DNA of 64,000 nucleotides from Atopsyche davidsoni. Taxonomy: Eukaryota > Arthropoda > Insecta > Trichoptera > Hydrobiosidae. Location of the stretch: positions 17,708,001 to 17,772,000 of the forward strand of contig JAILWY010000009.1 in NCBI GenBank assembly GCA_022113835.1. Reading direction: 5' to 3'. Position 1 is the first letter of the stretch, and each line of letters opens with the position of its first letter. Made by a program: the position numbers and the translations under genes. The notes beneath the pieces were generated by a model, which searched no databases, was not told the DNA's origin, and saw nothing but the letters and a program-made list of their open reading frames with translations. Positions 38,004-48,643 of this stretch are shown piece after piece.

Positions 38004-38570
38004 CGTCACGAGCCCATGACGTCGCGTTAGTCAACGCCACCCTCCAGGCTTCACTCAAACATAGTATGTAAGGACACTCAGTGATACTATGAGGCGTACG
38101 ATTAATGTATATGTGAAAATGTCTAAAACGAATATTTATTATATTATTGATTTTTGTGAAGACCGTCTCACAGGAAGTACGATTTAACCTATACAGGTTT
38201 TATTGATTGATAATGATTAAGAACATTTTTTCAAATATTGAAATTTGGCATAATAAGTACGTTGTTTCACTTATAGGATGTCATTGTTAAAAATTCTTGC
38301 TTAGTACCCAGTGATTCGTTGGTATGATTGGTAATGCACCGGCCATGTAAGCTTGGGGATGTAGATTCAAATCCCACACAAATCACGATGATATTTTTCG
38401 GAGAGTTTTTTTAATCAATTTTGAACATTTATTATTTTTGTATTTTTATTTAAATTTGTATATACTCAAAATAAACCTTTATAATTCAAACTATATATAA
38501 CTCGCACTATAAAAGTCTGGATATAATCACATATTTTTAATGTTCATAGATAAATAATTTGCAATAAATA
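38004..38570 (+). other. probable dpr 3' UTR and downstream sequence
   Basis: The first 100 bp after the stop stay GC-rich. From about 38150 the sequence is an F2 tRNA-like repeat. AATAAA hexamers occur at 38470-38475 and 38563-38568 and could serve as polyadenylation signals, but the true 3' end cannot be fixed without transcripts. If the transcript reaches these signals, the F2 repeat would be part of the 3' UTR. Confidence 0.4.
38146..38425 (+). mobile_element. F2 element with outer unit, downstream of dpr stop
   Basis: The outer unit (GTGAAGACCGTCTCACAGGA) at 38150-38215 is followed by F2 body, then a tRNA-like segment (about 38308-38387: TTGGTATGATTGGTAATGC, GGGATGTAGATTCAAATCCC) and the tail GATGATATTTTTCGGAGAG. 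Box B carries a substitution, so it is probably inactive. Confidence 0.82.
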
Positions 38571-41352
38571 TTTTGTTTGTTTTTGAGGTAGCTACTGTGT
38601 ATTTTAAAGCCATTATTAAATGGAGAAATTTACACATAAAATTTGGATTGTTGTGATCTATGAAATATATTAGTTGTTACAATAAATAACTATATTCTGA
38701 TTAAAGATAACTGAAGGGTTATGAATCAAGTTCATTCTTTGAATTTGGGAATATGACAGGAGTATAACCCTCGAGTCGATACATCTACTCCTTTTTAAAT
38801 TTTAAAATTTCTATTCTACCCTATGAAATTGTACAAAATAATGATTATTTACTCAATAATTACTGAAAAATCATTGCCAAAATTCTATGAAGGATAAATA
38901 CCTAAATGAAATTTACTAATATGATGTATACATCATTGCTACATGCTTTGAACTGAAAATATACAACTGATAGTAAAAAAATTGTACAACATGCGTGTGC
39001 TTTTTCCTATTATTTATAAGATAACTCTTCTTTTTATGTCAAAGGCAGTTTATTTGATAAATCATTATGTAAAAAAAATATTTATAATGTAGGAATAATT
39101 GTTGTAAATTTGTGCGCGGGTTAGTAATTAATCTATGTATTATCTATTATTCAACTGTTAAACTAAAGTAAAATCACTAACGTGTGTTTTAAAATTTCAC
39201 ACTCATATATTATTGATTTAGTGAGTACATTTATAGCTATTCAAAAACTAAGATGTCTAGATGTTATATGTAATGTTATAATATACGATTTGATCTTCGG
39301 CAATCTTCGGTTGTTCTCGGCCGAGTTACGTAAGTGTTCTAACAGTAGCATGGAATATTGGTGTTCCTAGAGTTTATGTGATTGTTCTCCACAGTGTCCC
39401 CTATTGACCTGGTATGACATTACCCATAATACGGGTGGATATTCTCCTCGGCATTATACGACAATGGTTAGCGTGATATAATTCACAGACAAGATCAAGT
39501 CACGATTGTGTCATTTGCCAATTGTTCGAACAACTCCGGATATCTTCAATAACTTTGATTTGTTCCAGAATATTTTTTTCAACACAAACATATGGATAAT
39601 CAAATATCTTTAAAATTGAGAGAACCTTTGAAAGTGAGTAGTTTTTCCATTCAAATGATTCACTCATTGATTAAAAGAAAAACGTCCGAATTCAGGTAAT
39701 TTTATTTGTGTCAAAAAATTAACAAACAAGTTGATGGTTGACTTTAAAATATTTCTTGTTGCTGAATTCACTAATGTTATACTAGCGTTGAAAAAATAAA
39801 ATTAAACGTTTAAAAAATAATCGTATAAGCCTACAGCAAAAATTGTTATAATAACAAACATATATAAAAATATGTGATTAGAATAAAAGAAAAAGATGTA
39901 TTTTGTTAATGAAAATATATTTATAAATTTATGTTAATATTACTTACTGATTTAAAAATTCTTGTCTGGGTGTTATTTATTTAAATAGTTTGATTGACCT
40001 CTGAAACTAACGAACTTTTCTTGTAACGGAGGTGTCTCGTTGAGACTCACCTCGTTCATTAATATCGTTTGATAGATAGACACCCGAAGTTACAAAGGAT
40101 ATACATTTTAAAGGCAATAGTTTTTCTTTTAACTCTGTACCTTCCAAGTACAAAAGAGGAAGACATATCTAAAAACAGAAAACCTTTTTAAAAACCTATA
40201 TCTTATTGAAACTTCACTACACTAATTAGTTTTTATTCTTCTACTCTACTGGACGAAGTTCAGGTTAAAAATGGTTTTAATATGTTATGACACGGTTTTT
40301 TTCAGGAGCATTGGCAAAAACAAAGTAATATGATTCAAAATATCTAGCTATAAAAAAATATTGAAAAACCATTTCTATAGATATCTTTCTATCGATGATT
40401 TGTGATTTATACATTTTTCAATAATTCGATACAAAAATTAGGTAAAAAAAACTGCCGTTTTTATGAAGAAAAAAAAACCTTTGTTTAATAATGTTTAATT
40501 ATGTTGGTTCATTGGTCGTAAAACTGTTAATAATTTATTGTTGATAAAACTAGCAAATGGCAAAATCAACATTTTTTGTTTTTCAAATTATGTTATTTAA
40601 ATATATATGGTTTTAGCCAAAAATAAGTCAAAATAATTAAGAATGGTCAACCATACCGATGTATACATTAAATGAAATAATATAAAGAATACCAAATGTC
40701 AATTTTATAAAATATAAGTTAATAAAAATATCCCAAAACATTTAAAGTTTTATAAATATAATTGCAAACTTATTGATATTTTAGCGTAATATATATTCTG
40801 CAAAAAAAAATTTTGAATAGAAATTTATTAAATTTCATAGATGTGTAAAGTTATGTGTCAAAATTTAAATTGTATTTTCATATCAAGAAAAACTTATATA
40901 ACGACGTGGAAATATTTAACAATAAAGTTTGATATTAATGAATTTTAAAGTTATATTTATAAGGTAAATTTCACAATGTGAATTAATGTATTTAATCTCT
41001 GTAAATAATATTTTACCGATAAATCTATTTGAAATTTTGACAATGAAAGTTGATTGTACGTTATTTTCTACAATCAATGTGTTTAATTGAATAAATGTAC
41101 AATAGTGTAGAATTTTAATAAATGTAATGCGACTTTTATAAATATTGTGTTTTTAATTTACAAAATGTGACGATTAGAATTTATTTGATTAATATTAAGT
41201 TCTATCGTGATGGCCATTGTTATAAATATTAAAATTTTCTTTCTTTCTTTTCTTTGAAATGGGAAATGGGAAATGGAACAATAGTGCCCCATTTCATCTT
41301 TTGTGATATTCCAGGTAATTCAATGTTAATCTCTGGATTTTGACATTATTTT
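38571..41352. other. AT-rich non-coding sequence
   Basis: No gene. A patch at 39290-39480 is GC-richer. A hairpin with arms GAGGTG/CACCTC plus TCTC/GAGA lies at about 40029-40055. Confidence 0.5.
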
Positions 41353-41571
41353 ATATTTTTAAGTAAAATACTTGAGTGATTTTCCACGTGTTCATTTTTA
41401 TTTGTGATCGGTTTCGCCAACCATTCACTTTGGCATTATCAAACAGACTCTGTGTGATAATGCCAACGTGAAAGGTTGGCGAAACCGGTCACAAATAAAA
41501 ACAAGCATATGGGAAATCACTCTAGTATTTTACTCAAAAATATTAAAATGGAGTCAAAAATATTGAATTTC
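41353..41571. repeat. F1 palindromic MITE, near-complete copy
   Basis: Inverted arms around ACTCTGTGTGATAATGCC, with the left core diverged to GTGATCGGTTTCGCCAACC and the right core intact. The right outer end lacks the CCACCAAGTACTCTC segment. Confidence 0.87.
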
Positions 41572-41859
41572 TTAACATTATTTAACTGAACAATGCAAAC
41601 ACGAAATGGTGAGAAAGTTCACAAATTATTTTTTACGTAACAACCATTTTTAGTATGATAACGCATAAATAAATGATGATTTTCTCCGTGTAGTGGTAAT
41701 ATTGATTTAAATTTAGAATACTTATAATCTTAAATTTAAAAAATAATAAATCATATTAAGTAAGTGGTCGTTGCTAAGATTACATTTAACTTGGTCCATA
41801 TTCCATATTCAACTTCCATCTCCTATGCTAAAACTGAGTTAAAACTTGAAACGATTCTC

Positions 41860-42070
41860 AAATAAGGCTTTGGAAAATTTAGTGGCCAGAGCCGGAGCAT
41901 GGCTCCGCCTAATGTTTCGCCAGTAATCCCTGAGCCGCCCCTGCGCACTCAATATGTAAGGCGGAACGTCCCTGGAAGGTCGTACGAATGATAATTCTGA
42001 AATTGCCTGATCGAAACCATATGTGGCTCGTCAGGAACATTTGCAAATAAATCCATGTGCTGAGATATTC
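41860..42070. other. GC-richer island, no gene recognised
   Basis: GCCAGAGCCGGAGCATGGCT and following GC-rich sequence, including the inverted pair GGAGC/GCTCC. No coding frame. Confidence 0.3.
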
Positions 42071-42447
42071 AGAGATATTTCACAGCGTGATTTTATAAAA
42101 ATCGTGACATTCATAATTAAACCTCAAAAGCTACACATAACCCTTCTTAACTAAGAAATACCTTTGAAAGTATACAAAGTATAAAAAACTTTGAAATATA
42201 GAAACTGATAAAAAAAAATCCTTATAACCCAATTCAGAGACAAAAACTCATTGAAAACGGAAACATTGTCATTTTGCTTGTAATTGTTATAAAACCCAAA
42301 AATATTTTTTCATTAAACTATACCTCTACAAAAACCTATTCATAACTATTTTGATACAAATCAATATATATTGGAAATAACTTCAAAATTAAATTAATGT
42401 GTAAGATTTTTTAGATTTAATATAATAACAATGTTTGTATTATTTCG

Positions 42448-42673
42448 ATATTTTTGAGTAAAATACTTGAGTGATTTTCCACATGTTCGTTTTTATTAGT
42501 GACCGGTTTCGCCAACATTTCACGTTGGCATTATCAAACAGAACTCTGATAATAAAAGGTTGGCGAAACCGGTCATAAATAAAAACGAACATGTGGAAAA
42601 TCACTCAAGTATTTTACTCAAAAATATTAAAATGGAATTCCACCAAGTACTCTCTGTCAAAAATATTGAATTT
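42448..42673. repeat. F1 palindromic MITE, near-complete copy
   Basis: Left arm from ATATTTTTGAGTAAAATACT, core GTGACCGGTTTCGCCAAC, short centre, then the complementary right arm ending in CCACCAAGTACTCTCTGTC and AATATTGAATTT. Arms pair over roughly 90 bp. Confidence 0.9.
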
Positions 42674-42689
42674 ATTTGTATTATTTCGA

Positions 42690-42910
42690 TGAATTTAATG
42701 CATTAACTTGTCGTAGCCCTGTCTTGCTGCACCGAGCCCGGAAGATATGCAGATTTACGATTCAATATGGCCTCTGGCTCAGTTACAACTGCGACTGGAG
42801 CTGTTAGTTTAATATCCAGGGCTGTGCCGCCGGAGAACCTGCCGTTTATTTATAACTGGATTATTAGTTTTCTGCACCGGGAACCAAGATTATTGAAACT
42901 ACCATTAGAA
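42690..42910. other. GC-richer island, no gene recognised
   Basis: Balanced-composition block between F1 copies without a supportable frame; candidate conserved non-coding sequence. Confidence 0.3.
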
Positions 42911-43020
42911 GGAAGTTTACTCCTGGGGAAATTTGAATAGAGATATATTGAATCGCTAGGAAGTTATGAACAGTAGATCTTATAGTTTAAAAAAAACTTT
43001 TAGAGTTTAAGAGATTATAA

Positions 43021-43058
43021 ATTCAATATTTTGGACAGAGAGTACTTGGTGGAATTCA
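43021..43058. repeat. F1 outer-end fragment
   Basis: ATTCAATATTTTGGACAGAG followed by AGTACTTGGTGGAATTCA: only the terminal 38 bp of the family. Confidence 0.8.
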
Positions 43059-43164
43059 CATATTACTTTTTCGCAATGATAAAAAAACAAATATTTATGT
43101 CTATTTTTGGGATTGAACGTCTGTCAAGTGCGTATTTATTACCAATTACGGGTTTATTATATTA

Positions 43165-43484
43165 TTACTAATATGATTAGGCACATCAGTTCATATAGAA
43201 GATGATTAAAGAAATTCTCAGAAAAATATCATCGTAATTTGTGTGGGAGGATTTGAACCCACATCCCCAGGCTTACGTGGCCGGTGTACTGACCATTGTA
43301 CTAACGAAATTTTTAACAATCATACTCTACATATGAATCAATGTGCCTAAGCCAACCAATATTTAGTGATTTGCAAGCGGGGATGTGGGTTCAAATCTCA
43401 CACAAATCAAGATTATATTTTTTCGATGAGAATTTCTTTAATCATCTTCTATGTGTGAACTTATGTGCCTAATCATATTAGTAA
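43165..43484. mobile_element. F2 element, head-to-head tRNA-like halves
   Basis: 320 bp bounded by perfect 21-bp inverted ends (TTACTAATATGATTAGGCAC...), with similarity continuing inward for about 65 bp. It carries a minus-strand tRNA-like segment (about 43228-43308) and a truncated plus-strand T-arm half (GGGGATGTGGGTTCAAATCT, 43380-43399). Confidence 0.88.
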
Positions 43485-44086
43485 TAATAAAAAGACAAAT
43501 GTTAAATTATACATGTAACTCATTGTTATGCCCGTAAATAAAATATATATCAGATGTATTCGCATTAATATTTCCGCACATTCAAACATATTTCATATAA
43601 GAGCATATTTTTATCAAGTATTATCATGAAAGGGTTTGTGTATGGCTTTGTGAGAAAAATTTAACGATTTGCCTGTATTTTTTTATAACGTCATAGTCTT
43701 TTAAGCGTATATAAAGTGGCATTCGCGGTAAGCGTAATTTAATAGTGTCTTTTTGCAAAAACGGTCCTATAAAATACACGCATCAAAGGCTAAAAGGGGG
43801 GAGATTAAAAGAACCTCCCCCAAACGCGCCCTTCCCGCGCCGCGCCAAGGGCGGAGAGGGCGAAATTAATTGCCGTCTTCTTCGAAAATTTAAATAAAAA
43901 TGCAATTTTTATTGAAAGTTTTATGGAATATCGGCTTCGGCGAGTCGGGCCGTAAAACTGAATTATAACCGCAGCCCCATAACTCCACCCATTGACGTCC
44001 CGGCAATTTCGCGAGCGGAATCCTGAAGCATCGGTTATTTGCTATTTCTTTACCATCGCTGCTTAAGCATCCTGAGTAATACACAC
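43485..44086. other. GC-rich centre of the composite
   Basis: From about 43780 to 44065 the sequence is among the most GC-rich in the window (CCCTTCCCGCGCCGCGCC). It has an 81-codon minus-strand frame with no recognisable domain. A conserved non-coding block is as likely as captured cargo. Confidence 0.35.
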
Positions 44087-44442
44087 TTACTAATATGATT
44101 AGACACATTTTTTCACACATTGAAAATGATTTCAAAGAAACTCTAAGGAAAATATCATCGTGACTTGTGTAGGATTCGAACCTACGTCTCCAAGCTTACA
44201 TGGCTGGTAAAAAGTCCAGTGTTTGCAAATCACTAAATATTGATTGGCCTGGGCACGTTGGTTCGCATGTAGAATACGATTGTTAAAAATTCTCGATTAA
44301 TTGCAGTGGCTCGTTAGCACAAGGGTCAGTCCACCAGCCATGTAAGCTTAAAGATGTAGGTTCGAATCCTACACAAGTCACGATTATATTTTTCTAAGGG
44401 CTTCTTTGAAATCATTTTCAATGTGCCTAATCATATTAGTAA
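44087..44442. mobile_element. F2 element, complete palindromic copy
   Basis: 356 bp with inverted ends (TTACTAATATGATTAGACAC at left, complement at right). The left half has the minus-strand T-arm (complement of GGTTCGAATCC); the right half has a full plus-strand tRNA-like segment (about 44306-44380) with box A TAGCACAAGGG, box B GGTTCGAATCC and acceptor strands GTGGCTC/AAGTCAC. Best-preserved tRNA-like copy. Confidence 0.9.
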
Positions 44443-44571
44443 CTAATATAAAACTGAATAGTTAATTGAATCGCACTTGACTAACGTTCAATCCACAAAA
44501 TAGATAAACATAATACACACTAACAATGTGACACAAATGAGTTCGTAAAAAACACACTTATTTTTATATAT

Positions 44572-45230
44572 CAGTGGCGTGCAGTTTATACAAGCAAAAA
44601 AAAATTATTTGCCAACAAGTTTAAACAGTTTAGCCTAAATGCTAATTAATAAACTTTCGGTATAACTTGTAACGATGGATAAAAATAAGCAGTTTTTCAA
44701 ACTGATTACCTTGTTCACTAAGCCCTAAGCCTTGAGCACTAAACCCTTGGGCTTAGTGCTCATCACCGATGCATGGCAACGATTTGATTAATATCACTGT
44801 AAAAACCGAATTATTTTTAATTCTTCACAAGTAATGTTTGAACAATGTCGTAGTACAACTATTAAACTGAGTGTTTTTTAAAAATTTATTAATAAACTGA
44901 ATTAATTTGTTTTTTATTATTGAATAATCCTACTTTGTTTTTCAAACGCCAAATCACCACTTCAAACAACGCATTACACTGGGTACGTATGAGGACCATT
45001 TTTTGCTACTGCGCTTGAGACTTCTTTTGGAAATCAATTTATCGTCGATCAGTTGTTTAAGGAGTTCTGCAAGAAACATAAAAACTACACACGAAAAACG
45101 ACGTTCAAAAAATGCTCCAACCACTTTTAACGTCGTTATTTTCTTTTATTTCAAAGTGATTGATACAAGCGTTTGAAGTCTCCCCTAATGGTAGTTTCAA
45201 GAAAACCAAATAAAACGTTTACAATAGTGA
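44572..45230. other. Possible repeat starting CAGTGGCGTGCA, with hairpin
   Basis: CAGTGGCGTGCAG at about 44573 recurs in related form near 7640 and 32543. Inside is a hairpin 44734-44761: arms GAGCACTAA/TTAGTGCTC plus CCC/GGG. The right end is not defined. Confidence 0.35.
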
Positions 45231-46700
45231 CTAATTATCAGTCTGAAACTATCATTTAGGTTTAATTATTAATTTACAAAAAAGAAAAAATATTTATTAT
45301 TCATCATATTATTATTTCAACCGATTTTTTCATATAGAACATAATTATTTTATTTAATTAAATTGATTTGTAATACCACACGAAAAAAACACATTTTATG
45401 AAAGTTTCACATTTTAAAATAGTTTTTTTTATTTTAAAAATCTATATTACTAAGAATTTTTTCGTTATTTTTTCAAGTATGTAAATTTGTTACTGAAAAT
45501 ATATTTAGTGAATAAAATCATTAAAAAATTGAATGAAAGCGAAAATCGTAAAACCAAACGTATTTGATTCATGATTTCATTTATATGACATTATTGCAAC
45601 AAGTGTAATTATTACAATTTTTACATGTCTTCGTATCAAGCTTATCCATAAACATGTGTTTTAGATTCAAAACTTGCAGCTGATACATGTTGCCCTACGA
45701 GCGATGTCCATATTCCAGTAGCAGACCACAGTTTATCTGCACATTTTCTAGCATGTATAAAGAACAAGATTTCAAAAAGAATAAATCACTTTCGACTAGA
45801 CGTAATTTTTTACCGAACTCTTGTCTCAAGTTGAGTTATGAACGTGCGCCAGTTTCTCAATATGTGCTTCAGTGTGAAAAATTTAAACAATGTGTTTAAG
45901 TTAAAGTTTTTTAAAAAAATACTTTATAGTTAGCTTCTGAAAAAATGGGTGGGGCTAAAAAACATGTCCTTTTATTCTTGTCTCAGACATGATACATTAT
46001 GAACTGCAACTTTAAGCTTTTGGAAAATTCTCTTGCCATTTCAATTATACATTTTATCACAGAGGAAAATTAGGAAAGAAATATGTTCCATAGTGTTGTA
46101 GCTATGGTCTTTAGAAATACTAGGTTCTTTTGTATTTGTATTTTAAAGTTTCCGGTTTTCAGGTTCCGACAGTGGGATTATCCTCAGGGAGCTTAAAATA
46201 CATTTTGAAGATTATCTAGGATTTAAAAAAAAAGCTAAACTTCAGTAGCAAGAGCGAAATATCGGAAGAAAGAAATTAGGCATAAAATTGGATATAATAG
46301 ATCACAATAAAGAAGCATGTGCCAGTATCACATATTAGAAAAAGCGATGGAAGCAGAACCCGGGAAGATCAGTGGCTGCAAGGAAGCAGCCGCAGCAGCT
46401 CTTGTCTAATCGGCTACATCCGTATTGAAGTTTCGAGTTGCTTGGAGAGACATCCTTTTTTCGTACCGCATACTGCTATACAACTTCTGTCTCCTCACTT
46501 TGAAAGACGCCAATAGAAGCCTTTTTTATATATATATTATACATATATACTCCCTACATTAAAAATACCAAATATATCCACAAAAAAGTTTTTGGATATA
46601 TATAAATATATATATATATTTTTAATGTGTGTATGTATACATCAAACGTAATGTTTTAGACATACATCCGGCATATGAAAAAACTTTTATAATTACCAAA
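45231..46700. other. AT-rich non-coding sequence
   Basis: Short frames at 45687 and 46319 have no recognisable content. A hammerhead-core-like motif lies at 46156-46187 (minus). Confidence 0.45.
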
Positions 46701-46702
46701 AA

Positions 46703-46705
<3 letters not shown>

Positions 46706-46800
<95 letters not shown>

Positions 46801-46816
46801 TTATATATATATATAT
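46706..46816. repeat. (TA)n microsatellite
   Basis: About 110 bp of almost pure TA with two TTTA interruptions near its end. The open frame over it is an artefact of the repeat. Confidence 0.95.
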
Positions 46817-46834
46817 AGAATTAAACTTAACTAA

Positions 46835-46880
46835 ACGCCTCTTGGTAAAATGGTTAGTACTTCCGCTTTCTCACATGAAA
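46835..46880 (+). repeat. tRNA-like 5' half fragment
   Basis: CTTGGTAAAATGGTTAGTAC and TTCCGCTTTCTCA resemble the D-arm and anticodon-arm region of a tRNA, with a box-A-like core, but no T-arm follows. Possible tRNA or SINE remnant. Confidence 0.3.
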
Positions 46881-47129
46881 TGAAAACCCACAAATAAAAC
46901 CTTTTATGATGCAGATTTTCTGTTATTATAGTTCATGCAACAATAAGAACGCCAGATATACATTAAATCTTTACATAGTCGCATTTGTAGGTGAATTCCT
47001 ACAACAGCTTGCTTACCTGCCTCTCTCTTCAAGGCAATATATGCAGAGCAAGGTACGTTCTCAAACTATCTGAATTCAGATGATTTTGCTCGTGTAGTAA
47101 AAATAAAAAAAGGTTGTGGATTATATTAA

Positions 47130-48120
47130 CTAGCGATTATCCCTTACAAAGACCATTTACGTGGTGTACGATATTGTAGCGAATCCGTTCACGTACACGA
47201 CCTTTTCACTATTCACAGAATCGTGACGTCATCAAATCTACCGTTAAATCCAAACAGATGTAGAGAACTGCGTATCGTTACACACTTCCGGATCCTCGTC
47301 GGGGCTGCATCCTCCCTCTCCCCAGATTCTATCTCATGAGCAGCTCGCCAGCCTTCGTGATAGACTTCTTTTCAAATTCGGTAGGTCCGCACGTCCTTTT
47401 TTGTGCCATATCAGCCAGGGTCGTCTTTTTTTATAAAGGCCACCATTTAAGGGTGGTTAGATTTTCAAGTAATAAATATTTTTTTATTAAAAAACTAAAA
47501 CATTTTTAGTAAATTCTTACTTATCAGAAATCTTAGATAAGAATTGATGGACCTTAATATCATGAACTTTTAAGTCACATATATATAAATGAAACACTTT
47601 CAAACAAGTTCAAACCCTAAAATTAAAAAAAATAAATGAATACATATTTACATCGATAAATTTTTTTATTAAAAAACGTAAGCTCATTAATCATACCATC
47701 GAGAAAGAAAAAACAAATACTAACAATAAACCACAGGCACCGAGCGAAGAGGAATATATTTTTGCAAAATAAAACTACATTTCAGAGCCCCTAATGTGGA
47801 AGGTCCCCGAAGGTCACACCACCAGTTTTTCAGCCACCCCCTGCCCATCCCCCGCTCACGTCGAAGGCTTTGATTAATGTCGGACGATGGATTAAACTCG
47901 GTACATGAGCGGTCGGAGCATTGAGTTATGGACCGCGCCTGCCATTGTACTCGAAAATGCAATATTGATTGTTCCAGATGCATTCATGCCATAGGGGATG
48001 CATCTTATTGTTGAAGGGTCATTCCGGCTTCCTTGTTCGCTTTTGATTAAAAATCGATTCGGTTTTGTGTGAGATGAGAGGCCGTTCATACTCTGTAAAT
48101 AACATGTTGACTGGAACATT
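47130..48120. other. Two GC-richer islands, no gene recognised
   Basis: Blocks 47130-47440 and 47740-48120 are GC-rich relative to the flanks. The first contains TGACGTCA (47224-47231); the second contains GATGCATTCATGCC, ATGCATC and homeodomain-like TTGATTAA sites. Open frames are short and in several directions. Candidate conserved non-coding sequence. Confidence 0.35.
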
Positions 48121-48533
48121 TTTACATATTTTATAGGGAAAAGTGGTTAAACTCCTTATAACACCTACTAGAAAAAAAATCATATGTTATATTAATATGA
48201 TACCTAAATTAAACATACGATGATATTTTGGCCAGATACGTTAAAATACGCAGTTAAATAATTTATTTATTTTTTTAATATTTTATATATAATATCTTAA
48301 CGTATCTGAGCAAAATAACGTCACATATTTAATTAAGGTATTAGTAAATATTAGAATACTTATATTGCTTGTTTTTATGAAATATAATAAAAATTTCAGT
48401 ACTGTACATTGAATATAAAGAATAGAAATAAATTGGTATTATAAATAGTGAAGCTAAAGTCTTTTAATTAAAAATTAAATTTTTTAGTAATATATTTCTG
48501 AAAAAAAGTAAAAACACAATTTTCTCCTCGCAG

Positions 48534-48643
48534 GCTATGATAATATTTTAAAGTTATTCTCGGTGAAGGGTCTTTTGTCTGACAATTTCGTTCTGAAACT
48601 TTACTTGAGTCTTGAAGAGTTTGAAATTATTCTTGTGGAGCAA
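48534..48643 (+). CDS. Candidate orphan internal exon, 110 bp
   Basis: A strong acceptor (TTTTCTCCTCGCAG) precedes 48534 and a consensus donor (CAA|GTAAGT) follows 48643. Only one + frame is open throughout: two bases completing a codon, then 36 codons reading YDNILKLFSVKGLLSD, then NFVLKLYLSLEEFEIILVEQ. Phase would be 1 in, 0 out. Composition is more balanced than its flanks. The alternating hydrophobic pattern suggests beta-strands, and the end faintly recalls repeat units of VPS13-type lipid-transfer proteins, but this is a guess. No neighbouring exon of the same gene was found, so it may be a lone exon of a long-intron gene, a fossil, or chance. Confidence 0.4.

Larger units (their letters stand above)
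43097..44514. mobile_element. Nested composite bounded by inverted F3 units
   Basis: F3 (GTCTATTTTTGGGATTGAAC, CAAGTGCG) at 43097 is matched in inverted orientation at about 44465-44514 (CGCACTTGACTAACGTTCAA, CAAAATAGAT). Just inside each F3 unit lies a complete F2 element. The centre (43485-44086) is unique and partly GC-rich. Either one large foldback element or independent nested insertions. Confidence 0.6.

Noticed and set aside
46629..46883. 84-codon frame rich in Tyr-Ile
   Set aside because: It is the (TA)n microsatellite translated; no coding meaning.
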